Positions 21,645 to 30,281 of a DNA stretch of 64,000 nucleotides are shown piece by piece. Below the pieces are notes generated by a model. It saw only the letters and a list, made by a program, of their open reading frames with translations. It was not told the origin of the DNA and ran no database searches. The position numbers and the translations under genes are program-made. Origin of the DNA: Halomonas almeriensis. Lineage in GTDB: Bacteria; Pseudomonadota; Gammaproteobacteria; Pseudomonadales; Halomonadaceae. How positions within the stretch are numbered: position 1 is the stretch's first letter; the number at the start of each line of letters is the position of its first letter. The stretch lies in contig NZ_JAUFPO010000004.1 of assembly GCF_030409235.1 (NCBI RefSeq), forward strand, positions 124,001 to 188,000, written 5' to 3'.

Positions 21645-23125
21645 GTCACTCCGGCTGGCGAGCCTGGCGTCGCTGTATGGCCCGTCTGCTGCCGGCCTCG
21701 TTGCGCGGGCGTTTTCTGCTGATCATGGTCGTCGGGGTGCTCGGAGCACAGTTGGCCAGTTATGCCATCTGGACGACCCAGGCGCGGGACGCCCAGCTGG
21801 AGCGACTCGACGAGACCTCGAACAATATCGCCTACAGCGTGGCCTCCACGGTGCGCTTCTTCCGCTCCCTGCCGTATGACTACCGACATATCGTGCTCGA
21901 CCAGCTGCGTGACATGGGCGGCACGCGCTTCTTCGTCAGCGTCAACGACCACCGGATTCCGGTGGAGGATATCGGTGACGGGCCGGGCAAGGCGCTGGTC
22001 GTCGACACCTTCGGTGCGGTGCTGAACAGGGAACTGGGCATCTCCAATGCGGTGGTCGAGTTCTCCGACCCGGCGACGCTGCGCCTGCTCGACAACGAGG
22101 TGCTGCTGCAGGACATTCCGCCACGCTGGGGACAACACAGCCTGATGAGTTCTGCCATCGAGCAGCCCATTCTGGTCATTCAGCTGCCGATGGAACGCGA
22201 GCAGTGGCTCTACGTTGCCACTCTGCTGCCCATGTCGGACATCGTGCGGGACGGCAACTGGCTGTCCGGCGATCGGCTGTTCGTGGCGCTGGTGGTGCTG
22301 CTGACGGTCATCGGGCTGTCGTGGCTGGGCATTCGCAGCGCGACGCGCACCCTGGCCAGGCTGGCCCGCGCCGCACGGCGGCTGGGCCATGATCTGGACA
22401 GCCCGCCGCTGAGCGAGGGTGGCCCGCAGGAGGTGGCCGCGACCGCCGTCGCCTTCAATCGCATGCAGCAGCGGATTCAGCACCAGGTGGAAGAACGCGA
22501 GCGGCTCTTCTCGGCCATTTCGCATGATCTCAAAACGCCCATCACCCGATTGCGTCTGCGAGCCGAGATGCTCGAGGATTCGACGCTGCGCGAGCGTTTC
22601 ACCCACTCCCTGGATGAGCTGGACCAACTGGTCAGGGGCGCCCTCGACTCGGTCAAGGGCCTGGACATGCACGAAGACGTCGAGGCGATCGAACCGCGGC
22701 GGTTACTCGAGGAACTGGCCGAGGAGCTGGCCCTGCAGGGCGGCGACATCGACATCGCCGGTCACGGCGAACCGATCGCGGTCAAGCCGCTGGCGTTCAA
22801 ACGCTGCCTGGCCAACCTGCTGGAAAATGCGATCTTCTATGGCCAGCGAGCGGAGGTCCAGCTGGAGGACGCCCACGACGTCCTGAGGGTGGTGATCCGT
22901 GATCATGGCCCCGGTATCGCGGCGGACGAGCACGACCGAGTCTTCGCGCCCTTCGTGCGCCTGGAGCCATCACGCAGTCGGCATACCGGCGGCAGCGGAC
23001 TGGGGCTGGGTATCGCCCGACACATCATCCAGGCCCATGGCGGCCAACTGACGCTGAACAACCATGCCCGGGAAGGGCTGGTGGTGACCCTGACGTTGCC
23101 GCGGGGCGATGACGCCGTCGTGTAA
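21641..23125 (+). CDS. Sensor histidine kinase (EnvZ-like)
   Basis: A 494-aa membrane sensor. It has TM1 at about 25-44, a periplasmic sensing domain of roughly 165 residues, TM2 at about 212-230 and then a HAMP linker. The phospho-acceptor His295 is in AISHDLKTPITRLRLRAEM, with the N-box LANLLENAIFYG, G1 DHGPGIAADE and G2 GGSGLGLGIARHI. The GTG start lies in the overlap with the response-regulator stop (GTGA), which couples their translation. The ligand is unknown. The adjacent sugar operon suggests a sugar or sugar-acid signal, as for GltS/GtrS in pseudomonads. Confidence 0.92.
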   Translation: MSHSGWRAWRRCMARLLPASLRGRFLLIMVVGVLGAQLASYAIWTTQARDAQLERLDETSNNIAYSVASTVRFFRSLPYDYRHIVLDQLRDMGGTRFFVSVNDHRIPVEDIGDGPGKALVVDTFGAVLNRELGISNAVVEFSDPATLRLLDNEVLLQDIPPRWGQHSLMSSAIEQPILVIQLPMEREQWLYVATLLPMSDIVRDGNWLSGDRLFVALVVLLTVIGLSWLGIRSATRTLARLARAARRLGHDLDSPPLSEGGPQEVAATAVAFNRMQQRIQHQVEERERLFSAISHDLKTPITRLRLRAEMLEDSTLRERFTHSLDELDQLVRGALDSVKGLDMHEDVEAIEPRRLLEELAEELALQGGDIDIAGHGEPIAVKPLAFKRCLANLLENAIFYGQRAEVQLEDAHDVLRVVIRDHGPGIAADEHDRVFAPFVRLEPSRSRHTGGSGLGLGIARHIIQAHGGQLTLNNHAREGLVVTLTLPRGDDAVV

Positions 23126-23220
23126 CACTTTGCAATATCAGGAAAGATGGCGGCATCGCCGCGGCGTCCTACCGTGGTTCCATTGCGGCCTTGTGCCACC
23201 ATCCGGAGGGAGCTAGTCTC

Positions 23221-24399
23221 GTGAACATCTTCGATCCCGACTTTATCGATGCCCATGTCCGCCACACCATGGCGTTCTATCATCCCCGCGCCATCGATCC
23301 CCAGGGGGGCTTCTTTCACTACCTGCGCGATGATGGCGAGATCCTGGATCGCCGGCATCGCCATCTGGTCTCCAGTGCGCGCTACGTCGTGATCCATGCC
23401 CGGTACGCACGACACACCGGCGAGGCGGAGTATCGCCACTGGGCACGACACGGGCTGGATTATCTGGAGGAGCGGCATTTTCAGCCCGACTATCAGGGCT
23501 ATGCCTGGACCCTGCAGGACGGCGAGGTGGAGGACGACACCAACCACTGTTACGGACTCGCCTTCGTGCTGCTGGCCCATGCCGAGGCGCTCAAGGCCGA
23601 TGTGCCGGGCGCACGACCCGGGCTGCAGGCAACCCATGCCATGCTGCAGCGACGTTTCTGGGAGGCATCGCACGGGCGCTTCGCCGATGAGGCGGATCGC
23701 CACTGGCGGCTCGATGGATACCGCGGCCAGAACGCCAACATGCATGCCTGCGAGGCCCTGATCTCGGCCTACGAGGCGACCGGGGAAGGGCACTTCCTGG
23801 ATCAGGCCATGACGATCGCGCGGGCCATCGTCGCGGCCAATCGCGATCAGCAAGACGGCTGGATATGGGAGCACTATAACGCTGACTGGCAGCGTGATCT
23901 GGAATACAACCGTGACGATCCCAGCCATCTGTTTCGCCCCTGGGGCTATCAGGTGGGGCATCAGACTGAGTGGGCCAAGTTGCTGCTGATGCTCGAACGC
24001 CATCGGCCGGAAGACTGGTTGCTGCCCACCGCCGAACGGCTTTTCCAGAGCAGTGTCAGCGCGGGCTGGCATCCCGAGACCGGCGGGCTGGTCTACGGGC
24101 TCGACCTGGAAGGCCGGATCAGTGATCCCGACAAGTATTTCTGGGTGCAGGCCGAGAGCTTTGCGGCGGCGGCCATGCTGGGCCAACGCACCGGCCGGGA
24201 GCTTTACCGGGACTGGTACCGACGACTCTGGGCGTTCAGCTGGCAGCACATGATCGACCATGAGCATGGTGCCTGGTACCGCGTACTGGACGCCGACAAT
24301 CGCCGCTATTCCGACGTCAAGAGTCCGGCGGGCAAGGTCGATTACCACACCATGGGAGCCTGTCAGGATGCCATGGCAGCCTTGACAGCAGGACCCTAA
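23221..24399 (+). CDS. AGE-family aldose-ketose isomerase / 2-epimerase (mannose isomerase-like)
   Basis: A 392-aa (alpha/alpha)6-barrel protein of the N-acylglucosamine 2-epimerase superfamily. The conserved histidines expected for YihS/mannose isomerase chemistry are present: His175 in NANMHACEAL, His247 in YQVGHQTEWAKL and His376 in VDYHTMGACQDAM. WAKLL and GGLVYGLD segments support the assignment. The GTG start has GGAGGGA 9 nt upstream. The adjacent importer suggests conversion of incoming mannose to fructose, or a related isomerisation. An epimerase acting on glucose-type disaccharides cannot be excluded. Confidence 0.82.
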   Translation: MNIFDPDFIDAHVRHTMAFYHPRAIDPQGGFFHYLRDDGEILDRRHRHLVSSARYVVIHARYARHTGEAEYRHWARHGLDYLEERHFQPDYQGYAWTLQDGEVEDDTNHCYGLAFVLLAHAEALKADVPGARPGLQATHAMLQRRFWEASHGRFADEADRHWRLDGYRGQNANMHACEALISAYEATGEGHFLDQAMTIARAIVAANRDQQDGWIWEHYNADWQRDLEYNRDDPSHLFRPWGYQVGHQTEWAKLLLMLERHRPEDWLLPTAERLFQSSVSAGWHPETGGLVYGLDLEGRISDPDKYFWVQAESFAAAAMLGQRTGRELYRDWYRRLWAFSWQHMIDHEHGAWYRVLDADNRRYSDVKSPAGKVDYHTMGACQDAMAALTAGP

Positions 24400-24505
24400 A
24401 CCCAAGGGCGCCGGGGACAGGCCGAAGAGGAGGTCCGACGCCATGAAAGGCGTCGGTAGCGTCCAGGGAGGTATTCACAGCCCCCCCTCGCAGGCTTGTT
24501 GACGG
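24398..24505 (+). repeat. Dispersed structured repeat, copy 1
   Basis: Starts at the epimerase stop codon. It contains an 8-bp hairpin (24435-24442 with 24449-24456, 6-nt loop), followed by GTAGCGTCCAGGGAGG and CTCGCAGGCTTG. It aligns over its length, at roughly 70 percent identity by eye, with copy 2 at 27861. The hairpin's variable pairs differ between copies but remain complementary. The remaining 24506-24731 leader holds a CATTGCAATG palindrome (24592-24601) and the gtsA ribosome site AGGAGA, with no clear promoter. Confidence 0.75.
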
Positions 24506-24731
24506 ATCAGCCCCGGGGCGGTACCCCTGTCTGCCATGGCTTGGGCCCTGAAGACGCGAAAGGATGTTACTGACCTGAAACATTGTTTCGGCATTGCAAT
24601 GGGCCGGCAACACTATCCAGTACTTGGTAACCCCTCCCGGATACTGAAGTGCGTTAGCGTGTCATGAGCCGCCCCTGGCGGCGTATCTCGATGATGAAGA
24701 CGATAATCACAACACTTCAGGAGACGTCATC

Positions 24732-26009
24732 ATGCGCGCACTCACGACTCTTCCCTTGTTTCGCAAGTCAATGCTCGGGTTGGCCATGGCAGGCGCCCTG
24801 GGCGCCGCCGGGCAGACCCAGGCCGGCGAAGTGGAGGTACTGCACTGGTGGACTTCGGGCGGGGAGGCCAAGGCGGTCGGCACGCTGCGCGACCTGCTCG
24901 AGGCCGAGGGGCACGAATGGAAGGACTTCGCCGTCGCCGGCGGCGCCGGTGACAGCGCCATGACGGTGCTCAAGTCGCGTGCCATGTCCGGCAATCCGCC
25001 GGCGGCGGCGCAGATCAAGGGCCCGGAAATTCAGGAGTGGGGCGAGCTGGGTCTGCTCGGCAATCTCGACAGCGTGGCTGAGGAGGGCAACTGGGAGGAG
25101 CTGCTGCCCGGGGTGGTGTCCGACATGATGCGCCACGATGGCCACTACGTGGCGGTGCCGGTCAACGTGCACCGGGTCAATTGGCTGTGGGCCAACCCCG
25201 AGGTGCTGGAGGATGCCGGCGTCGAGATGCCAACCACCTGGGATGAGCTGTTCGCCGCCGGCGAGGCCTTGCGTGAGGCGGGATATGTGCCGCTGGCCCA
25301 TGGCGGCCAGCCCTGGCAGGACGCCACCACCTTCGAGAGTGTCGTGCTGAGCCTCGGCGGCAGTGACTTTTATCGTCAGGCATTCGTCGAGCTGGATGAG
25401 CAGGCCCTGCAGAGCGACACCATGATCGAGGCATTGACGACCTTCAAGCGCCTGCGCGAGCTGATGGACGAGGGCATGCCGGGCCGCGACTGGAACCTGG
25501 CCACCAGCATGGTCATCGAGGGCGAGGCGGCCATGCAGATTATGGGCGACTGGGCCAAGGGCGAGTTCACGACGGCCGACATGCAGGCCGGCGAGGATTA
25601 TCTGTGTGCCGCGGTCCCGGGTACCGACGAGGCATTCACCTTCAATACCGACAGCTTTGCCATGTTCCAGCTTGACGATGACGAGGCACGTGAGGCGCAG
25701 AAGACGCTGGCGCGGCTGATTCTCGAGCCGGAGTTCCAGCAGACCTTCAATCAGATCAAGGGCTCGATTCCGGCGCGCCCCGACCTCGACATGAGCGAGT
25801 TCGACCGCTGTGCCAAGCGTTCCATGCAAGACTTTCAAGCGGCACGCGACGCCGACACCCTGGTGCCCAGCATGGCCCACCGCATGGCCATGCGTAGTGA
25901 TGTGCAGGGCGCCTTCTTCGATATCATCACCAATTACTTCAACTCGAGCGACATGACCGCCGAGGCCGCCGCACAACGGCTCGTCAAGGCCGCCGAACTG
26001 GCCATGTAA
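24732..26009 (+). CDS. gtsA: Sugar ABC transporter substrate-binding protein (glucose/mannose type)
   Basis: Periplasmic CUT1-family binding protein, 425 aa. A signal peptide ends near Ala31 (TQA before GEVEVLHWW), followed by the typical EVLHWWTSGGEAKAV opening of GtsA-like glucose-binding proteins. FTFNTDSFAMFQLDD and RPDLDMSEFDRCAKRSM also match this group. The ATG has AGGAGA upstream. It is the first gene of an importer operon. A terminator-like hairpin just after the gene would leave this highly needed protein in excess over the permeases. Confidence 0.9.
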   Translation: MRALTTLPLFRKSMLGLAMAGALGAAGQTQAGEVEVLHWWTSGGEAKAVGTLRDLLEAEGHEWKDFAVAGGAGDSAMTVLKSRAMSGNPPAAAQIKGPEIQEWGELGLLGNLDSVAEEGNWEELLPGVVSDMMRHDGHYVAVPVNVHRVNWLWANPEVLEDAGVEMPTTWDELFAAGEALREAGYVPLAHGGQPWQDATTFESVVLSLGGSDFYRQAFVELDEQALQSDTMIEALTTFKRLRELMDEGMPGRDWNLATSMVIEGEAAMQIMGDWAKGEFTTADMQAGEDYLCAAVPGTDEAFTFNTDSFAMFQLDDDEAREAQKTLARLILEPEFQQTFNQIKGSIPARPDLDMSEFDRCAKRSMQDFQAARDADTLVPSMAHRMAMRSDVQGAFFDIITNYFNSSDMTAEAAAQRLVKAAELAM

Positions 26010-26015
26010 TGTCGC

Positions 26016-26044
26016 ATGGCGCCCGGTGTCCCGGGCGCCATTTT
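26016..26044 (+). terminator. Intra-operon terminator/attenuator after the binding-protein gene
   Basis: ATGGCGCCCGG and CCGGGCGCCAT form an 11-bp stem with a 4-nt loop, followed by TTTTCC, 6 nt past the stop codon. Placed before the permease genes, it should allow partial read-through, as is typical for binding-protein operons. Confidence 0.75.
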
Positions 26045-26065
26045 CCTCGAGTTTGAGGTGGTCTC

Positions 26066-26974
26066 ATGAAATCTGCTTCTCCGTCCTCGACCGCCAGCAT
26101 GTCGGGTCGACTCCAGGCCTGGTTGCCCAAGCTGGTGCTGGCGCCGTCCGTGGTGATCTCGCTGTGTTTCGTCTATGGCTTCATGCTGTGGACCTTCATT
26201 CTTTCCCTGACCAGCTCGCGCATGCTGCCCAGTTACGACTTTGTCGGCTTCACGCAGTATGCGCGCCTGATGAACAACGAACGCTGGTGGGTGGCGGCCA
26301 CCAACCTGGGGGTCTTCGGTGGGCTCTTCGTGGGTTGCTGCCTGGTGCTGGGGGCCGGGCTGGCCATATTGCTCGATCAGCGTATCCGTCGCGAAGGGGT
26401 GCTGCGCACCCTGTACCTGTACCCCATGGCGCTGTCGTTCATCGTCACCGGGGTGGTGTGGAAATGGCTGCTCAATCCCGGCCTCGGCATCCAGGCCATG
26501 GTACGCGGCTGGGGCTTCGAGTCCTTCACCTTCGACTGGCTGGTCGATCCGGACATGGCCGTCTACACCCTGGTGATCGCCGCGGTGTGGCAGGCCTCCG
26601 GCTTCGTCATGGCGCTCTTCCTGGCGGGGCTGCGCGGCATCGATGACAGCATCCTCAAGGCCGCCCAGCTGGATGGGGCCAGCCTGCCGCGGGTCTACTG
26701 GCGGGTCGTGATGCCCTGCCTGCGGCCGGTGGTGTTCAGCGCCGTGATGATCCTCTCGCACATTGCCATCAAGAGCTTCGATCTGGTGGTGGCGCTGACC
26801 GGCGGTGGGCCGGGCTATTCCTCCGACCTGCCGGCGACCTTCATGTACGCGCATGCGTTCACCCGGGCGCAGATCGGCATGGGTTCGGCCAGTGCCGTCC
26901 TCATGCTGTGCGGTGTGCTGGCCATTTTGGTGCCTTACCTGTACTCGGAACTGAGGAGCCGTCGCCATGGATAA
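26066..26974 (+). CDS. gtsB: Sugar ABC transporter permease 1
   Basis: A 302-aa CUT1 inner-membrane permease of the MalF type with six predicted helices. The EAA loop that contacts the ATPase is ILKAAQLDGASLPRVYWRVV, near residue 195. GGGPGYSSDLPATFMYAHAF is characteristic of the glucose/mannose GtsB group. It overlaps the next permease by 8 nt, so the two are translated together. Confidence 0.92.
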   Translation: MKSASPSSTASMSGRLQAWLPKLVLAPSVVISLCFVYGFMLWTFILSLTSSRMLPSYDFVGFTQYARLMNNERWWVAATNLGVFGGLFVGCCLVLGAGLAILLDQRIRREGVLRTLYLYPMALSFIVTGVVWKWLLNPGLGIQAMVRGWGFESFTFDWLVDPDMAVYTLVIAAVWQASGFVMALFLAGLRGIDDSILKAAQLDGASLPRVYWRVVMPCLRPVVFSAVMILSHIAIKSFDLVVALTGGGPGYSSDLPATFMYAHAFTRAQIGMGSASAVLMLCGVLAILVPYLYSELRSRRHG

Positions 26975-27845
26975 CGTGATTCGCTCCAGAACCCCGGTGG
27001 CGCGTTTCTGGCGCCTGTTACTGCATGCCACCCTGTTGCTGGCCGCACTCTGGTATCTCCTGCCGCTGGTCGTGATGCTGCTGACTTCCGTCAAGCCGTT
27101 GGAGGAAATTGCCGCCGGCAGTCTGCTGGCACTGCCGGACAACCCCACCCTCGACCCCTGGTTGAAGGCCTGGGGCTCGGCCTGCACCGGTATGCGTTGC
27201 GAGGGTGTCAGCGGTTATTTCTGGAACTCCTTCGCCATCGTCATCCCCGCGGTGATCATCGCCACCCTGATCGGGGCGCTCAACGGCTATGCCCTGACCA
27301 AGTGGCGCTTCAAGGGGGCCGAGTTGGTCTTCGCCATGATGCTGTTCGGTTGCTTCATCCCCTTCCAGGTCATTCTGCTGCCTATGGCACAGACGCTGGG
27401 CTGGCTGGGACTGTCGAGCTCACGAGCCGGCCTGATATTCGTGCATGTGGTATTCGGCATTGCCTTTACCACACTGTTCTTTCGCAACTTCTACGTGTCG
27501 ATTCCCGATGAACTGGTGTCGGCGGCCAAGCTGGATGGCGCCGGCTTCTTTCGCATCTTCTGGCGGATCCTGTTGCCGGTGTCCAAGCCGATCATCGTGG
27601 TCTCGGTGATCTGGCAGTTCACCCAGATCTGGAATGACTTTCTGTTCGGCGTGGCCTTTTCCGGCCATGACACCCAGCCGGTCACGGTGGCGCTCAACAA
27701 CCTGGTCAATACCTCCACCGGGGTGAAGGAATACAACGTCGACATGGCCGCCGCCATGATCGCGGCACTGCCGACCCTGCTGGTCTATGTGCTGGCCGGC
27801 AAGTATTTCGTCCGGGGGCTCACCGCCGGTTCGGTAAAAGGATAG
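26967..27845 (+). CDS. gtsC: Sugar ABC transporter permease 2
   Basis: A 292-aa MalG-type permease with six predicted helices. Its EAA motif is LVSAAKLDGAGFFRIFWRIL, near residue 190. NDFLFGVAFSGHDTQPVTVALNN is typical of GtsC. It pairs with gtsB to form the transmembrane channel. The ATPase gene follows after 229 nt that hold the second dispersed repeat. Confidence 0.92.
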   Translation: MDNVIRSRTPVARFWRLLLHATLLLAALWYLLPLVVMLLTSVKPLEEIAAGSLLALPDNPTLDPWLKAWGSACTGMRCEGVSGYFWNSFAIVIPAVIIATLIGALNGYALTKWRFKGAELVFAMMLFGCFIPFQVILLPMAQTLGWLGLSSSRAGLIFVHVVFGIAFTTLFFRNFYVSIPDELVSAAKLDGAGFFRIFWRILLPVSKPIIVVSVIWQFTQIWNDFLFGVAFSGHDTQPVTVALNNLVNTSTGVKEYNVDMAAAMIAALPTLLVYVLAGKYFVRGLTAGSVKG

Positions 27846-27860
27846 GGAGTCGCTGGTAGC

Positions 27861-27983
27861 AACCCAAGCGCTCAGCGAAGAGGATCGGGGGCAAGGCGAA
27901 GCGAGGGTCTTTTGCCAGGTATGGCAAAAGTAGCGCCCAGGGAAGGGTTTACAGCGCCCTCGCGGAGGCTTGCCGCCGGAGAC
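27861..27983 (+). repeat. Dispersed structured repeat, copy 2
   Basis: Lies 15 nt past gtsC. Its hairpin is CTTTTGCC/GGCAAAAG (27909-27916 with 27923-27930) with a 6-nt loop. GTAGCGCCCAGGGA, TTTACAGCGCC and a CTCGCGGAGGCTTG-like end follow, in the same order and spacing as copy 1. Four of the eight base pairs differ from copy 1 with both partners changed, which indicates selection for the structure or copying through a structured intermediate. Confidence 0.75.
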
Positions 27984-28074
27984 GCCAATCTATCTGCATT
28001 GTTGCAGACGCCGTTGCTGGTTCGTTGCCTCAGCTTCGAGCCAGCCACTGGCGGATAATAACGAGGTCACCACC

Positions 28075-29196
28075 ATGTCAGCTCTGGAAATCGACAATGT
28101 CTGCAAGGATTTCGGTACGACCCGGGTGCTCGAGGAGGTCAGCCTGGCCATCGACTCCGGCGAGTTCCTGATCCTGGTGGGCCCCTCGGGGTGCGGCAAG
28201 TCGACCCTGATGAATGCCATCGCCGGCCTGGAGCCGGTCACCTCGGGGCGCATCCTGGTGGGCGGCGAGGATATCACCTGGCGCACGCCGGCCGAGCGCG
28301 ATATCGCCATGGTCTTTCAGTCCTATGCGCTGTACCCCAGCATGAGCGTGCGCGGCAATATCGCCTTCGGCCTGGAGATGCGCAAGGTGCCGAAGGCCGA
28401 GCGCGAGGCCGCCGTGCAACGTGTCGCCGACCTTTTGCAGATCTCGCACCTGCTGGACCGCAAGCCGGCACAGCTCTCCGGCGGGCAGCGCCAACGGGTG
28501 GCCATGGGCCGCGCCCTGGCGCGCGAGCCGCAGATCTATCTGTTCGATGAACCGCTGTCCAACCTGGATGCCAAGCTGCGGGTGGAGATGCGTACCGAGA
28601 TCAAGAAGCTCCACCAGCGGCTGGGCACCACCATCGTCTATGTGACCCATGACCAGATCGAGGCCATGACGCTGGCCGACAGCATTGCCGTGATGCGCGA
28701 TGGCCGGATTTTGCAGCTCGGCACGCCGGACGAGGTCTACAACAACCCGGTCGACAAGTATGTCGCGGGCTTCATGGGCTCTCCCTCGATGAATTTCATC
28801 GACGCGACCCTGCAAGGGCAGGCCGGTGCCTACCGATTGCATGTCACCACCGACGGCGAGCAAGAGCTCGTCCTGCCCTGGCCGGCGGATCGCGAGACCC
28901 CGGGGCTGGCCGAGCATGTCGGGGCAACGCTCACTCTCGGGCTGCGCCCGGAGCATTTCGCCGAGGAGGACGCGCGTCTGGGCGACCGGGCCGAGGGCAC
29001 GCCGCTGTCGGCCAGGGTCAGTGTGGTGGAGCCCACCGGGGCCGATATCCTCCTGCAGTTGCCGCTGGGCGATGGCGAGGTCACGGCCCGAGTCGGCCCC
29101 GATTGTCGGGTGCGCCCGGGCGAGCGGCTGGACCTGCGGGTCGACATGCGGCGTGGAGTGCTCTTTGCACCCGACAGCGATACCCGGCTGGCCTGA
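28075..29196 (+). CDS. Sugar ABC transporter ATP-binding protein (MalK/UgpC type)
   Basis: A 373-aa ATPase that energises the importer. Walker A is GPSGCGKST at residues 36-44, the signature is LSGGQRQRVAMGRAL, Walker B is IYLFDEPLSNLDAK, and the H-loop is YVTHDQIEAMTLAD. A TOBE/OB-fold regulatory domain occupies about 240-373. ATG 28075 has GAGGT upstream, and longer in-frame starts to 27970 fall inside the repeat. It completes the gts-type importer. The MalK-type C-terminus may allow use by more than one permease. Confidence 0.92.
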   Translation: MSALEIDNVCKDFGTTRVLEEVSLAIDSGEFLILVGPSGCGKSTLMNAIAGLEPVTSGRILVGGEDITWRTPAERDIAMVFQSYALYPSMSVRGNIAFGLEMRKVPKAEREAAVQRVADLLQISHLLDRKPAQLSGGQRQRVAMGRALAREPQIYLFDEPLSNLDAKLRVEMRTEIKKLHQRLGTTIVYVTHDQIEAMTLADSIAVMRDGRILQLGTPDEVYNNPVDKYVAGFMGSPSMNFIDATLQGQAGAYRLHVTTDGEQELVLPWPADRETPGLAEHVGATLTLGLRPEHFAEEDARLGDRAEGTPLSARVSVVEPTGADILLQLPLGDGEVTARVGPDCRVRPGERLDLRVDMRRGVLFAPDSDTRLA

Positions 29197-29222
29197 AGCG
29201 GTGGAGGCTCCAGCGAGCCGGG

Positions 29223-30281
29223 TCACTCGCGAGGGTTTGCGCCCTTGTCGTCGATCCGGCGCAGCTGTTGCCAGAGTTCGCGGCGCAGGTCATTCAGGCG
29301 AGGCTGCTCGTTGTCCGTGAAGGTCAGCGGTCGGGTCAGCTGCTGGGTGCGCAGTCCCAGGCGGGCGCCCAGCAGGCCGACGCCGAGGCCCTGGGCGGCG
29401 CGGGTGGAAAGCCGCCCGGCGAGGTCCATGGAAAGCATCTGCATACCGGCATCGCTTGCCAGCTCGGTGGCGCCGGCAAAGGCCATCTGCCGGAAGACAT
29501 CGCGCAGCAGTCTGACGCGAGCCGCATAGCCGAGCTCGAGTCCGTAGAGGCGGCACAAGCGGTCGATCATCGCCAGGTGGCGCCAGGCCACCAGGCCCAT
29601 GTCGACCAGCGTCAGCGGGCTGACCGCGACCATGATGGCGGTTTCGCCGTTCATGCGCGAAATCAGCCGGCGCGCCTCGCGATCGCGCGGGCCCAGCAGG
29701 TGGTGGGCCAGTAGCGGCGCCAGGTCATTGCCATCATGGTGGGGCTGGCGGGCCTCGAGGAAGGCCTGCCAGTGAGGGTGGTCGTCATGCAGGTCGAGCT
29801 GGGTCTTGAGGCGTCGGGCCAGCGCCATGGCCTGCTGGGGCGAGCACTCGGGTAGCTCGGCGAGTGCCTCGCGCAGGCGATGGTGCCGGCCGAGCCGGCG
29901 CAGCCGCCAGAGTTCGCGCAGGATGGCCAGGCCGCCGAGGCCGATGACACCCAGGCCGAGCAGTTGCCAGCCGGCGCTCAGCCAGTCGCCGCCGGTCAGG
30001 CTGGCGGGCAGGCCGCTGACCAGCTCTGCGGCTCCCAGCCCCATGGTGCCGGCCATCACCCCGAGCAATCCCCAGCGTCGCTTGCGCGGTCGCCCCAGGG
30101 CGGCGGCAGGGTCTGCCCGAGTGGTGGGCTCCGTGTTCTCGGTCGGCGTCAGCGCCCGGCTCGACACCTCGCCAGAAAAGTGATGGGCCGGCTGTGGATC
30201 GGCATCGCGCAGTGGCGTTTCGGTCGTGAAACGCATGCCGGGGCGCGGGTCTTCCGGCTTGTGGCGAGGAGTATCGTTCAT
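29223..30281 (-). CDS. ycjF: YcjF/UPF0283 (DUF697) inner-membrane protein
   Basis: A 352-aa member of the TIGR01620/YcjF family. It has a hydrophilic Pro/Thr-rich N-terminus, two hydrophobic helices (about 72-92 and 102-122, GLLGVMAGTMGLGAAELV and LLGLGVIGLGGLAIL), and a C-terminal DUF697 region with TAIMVAVSPLTLVDMGLVAWRH. Its start overlaps the ycjX stop by 4 nt, the same pairing as in E. coli, where ycjXF belongs to the phage-shock regulon. Function is unknown. Confidence 0.88.
   Translation of the reverse strand: MNDTPRHKPEDPRPGMRFTTETPLRDADPQPAHHFSGEVSSRALTPTENTEPTTRADPAAALGRPRKRRWGLLGVMAGTMGLGAAELVSGLPASLTGGDWLSAGWQLLGLGVIGLGGLAILRELWRLRRLGRHHRLREALAELPECSPQQAMALARRLKTQLDLHDDHPHWQAFLEARQPHHDGNDLAPLLAHHLLGPRDREARRLISRMNGETAIMVAVSPLTLVDMGLVAWRHLAMIDRLCRLYGLELGYAARVRLLRDVFRQMAFAGATELASDAGMQMLSMDLAGRLSTRAAQGLGVGLLGARLGLRTQQLTRPLTFTDNEQPRLNDLRRELWQQLRRIDDKGANPRE

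Noticed and set aside
24592..24601. CATTGCAATG palindrome as a gts operator
   Set aside because: It is a single 10-bp palindrome with no second site or recognised regulator; it is noted in the leader description but not called.
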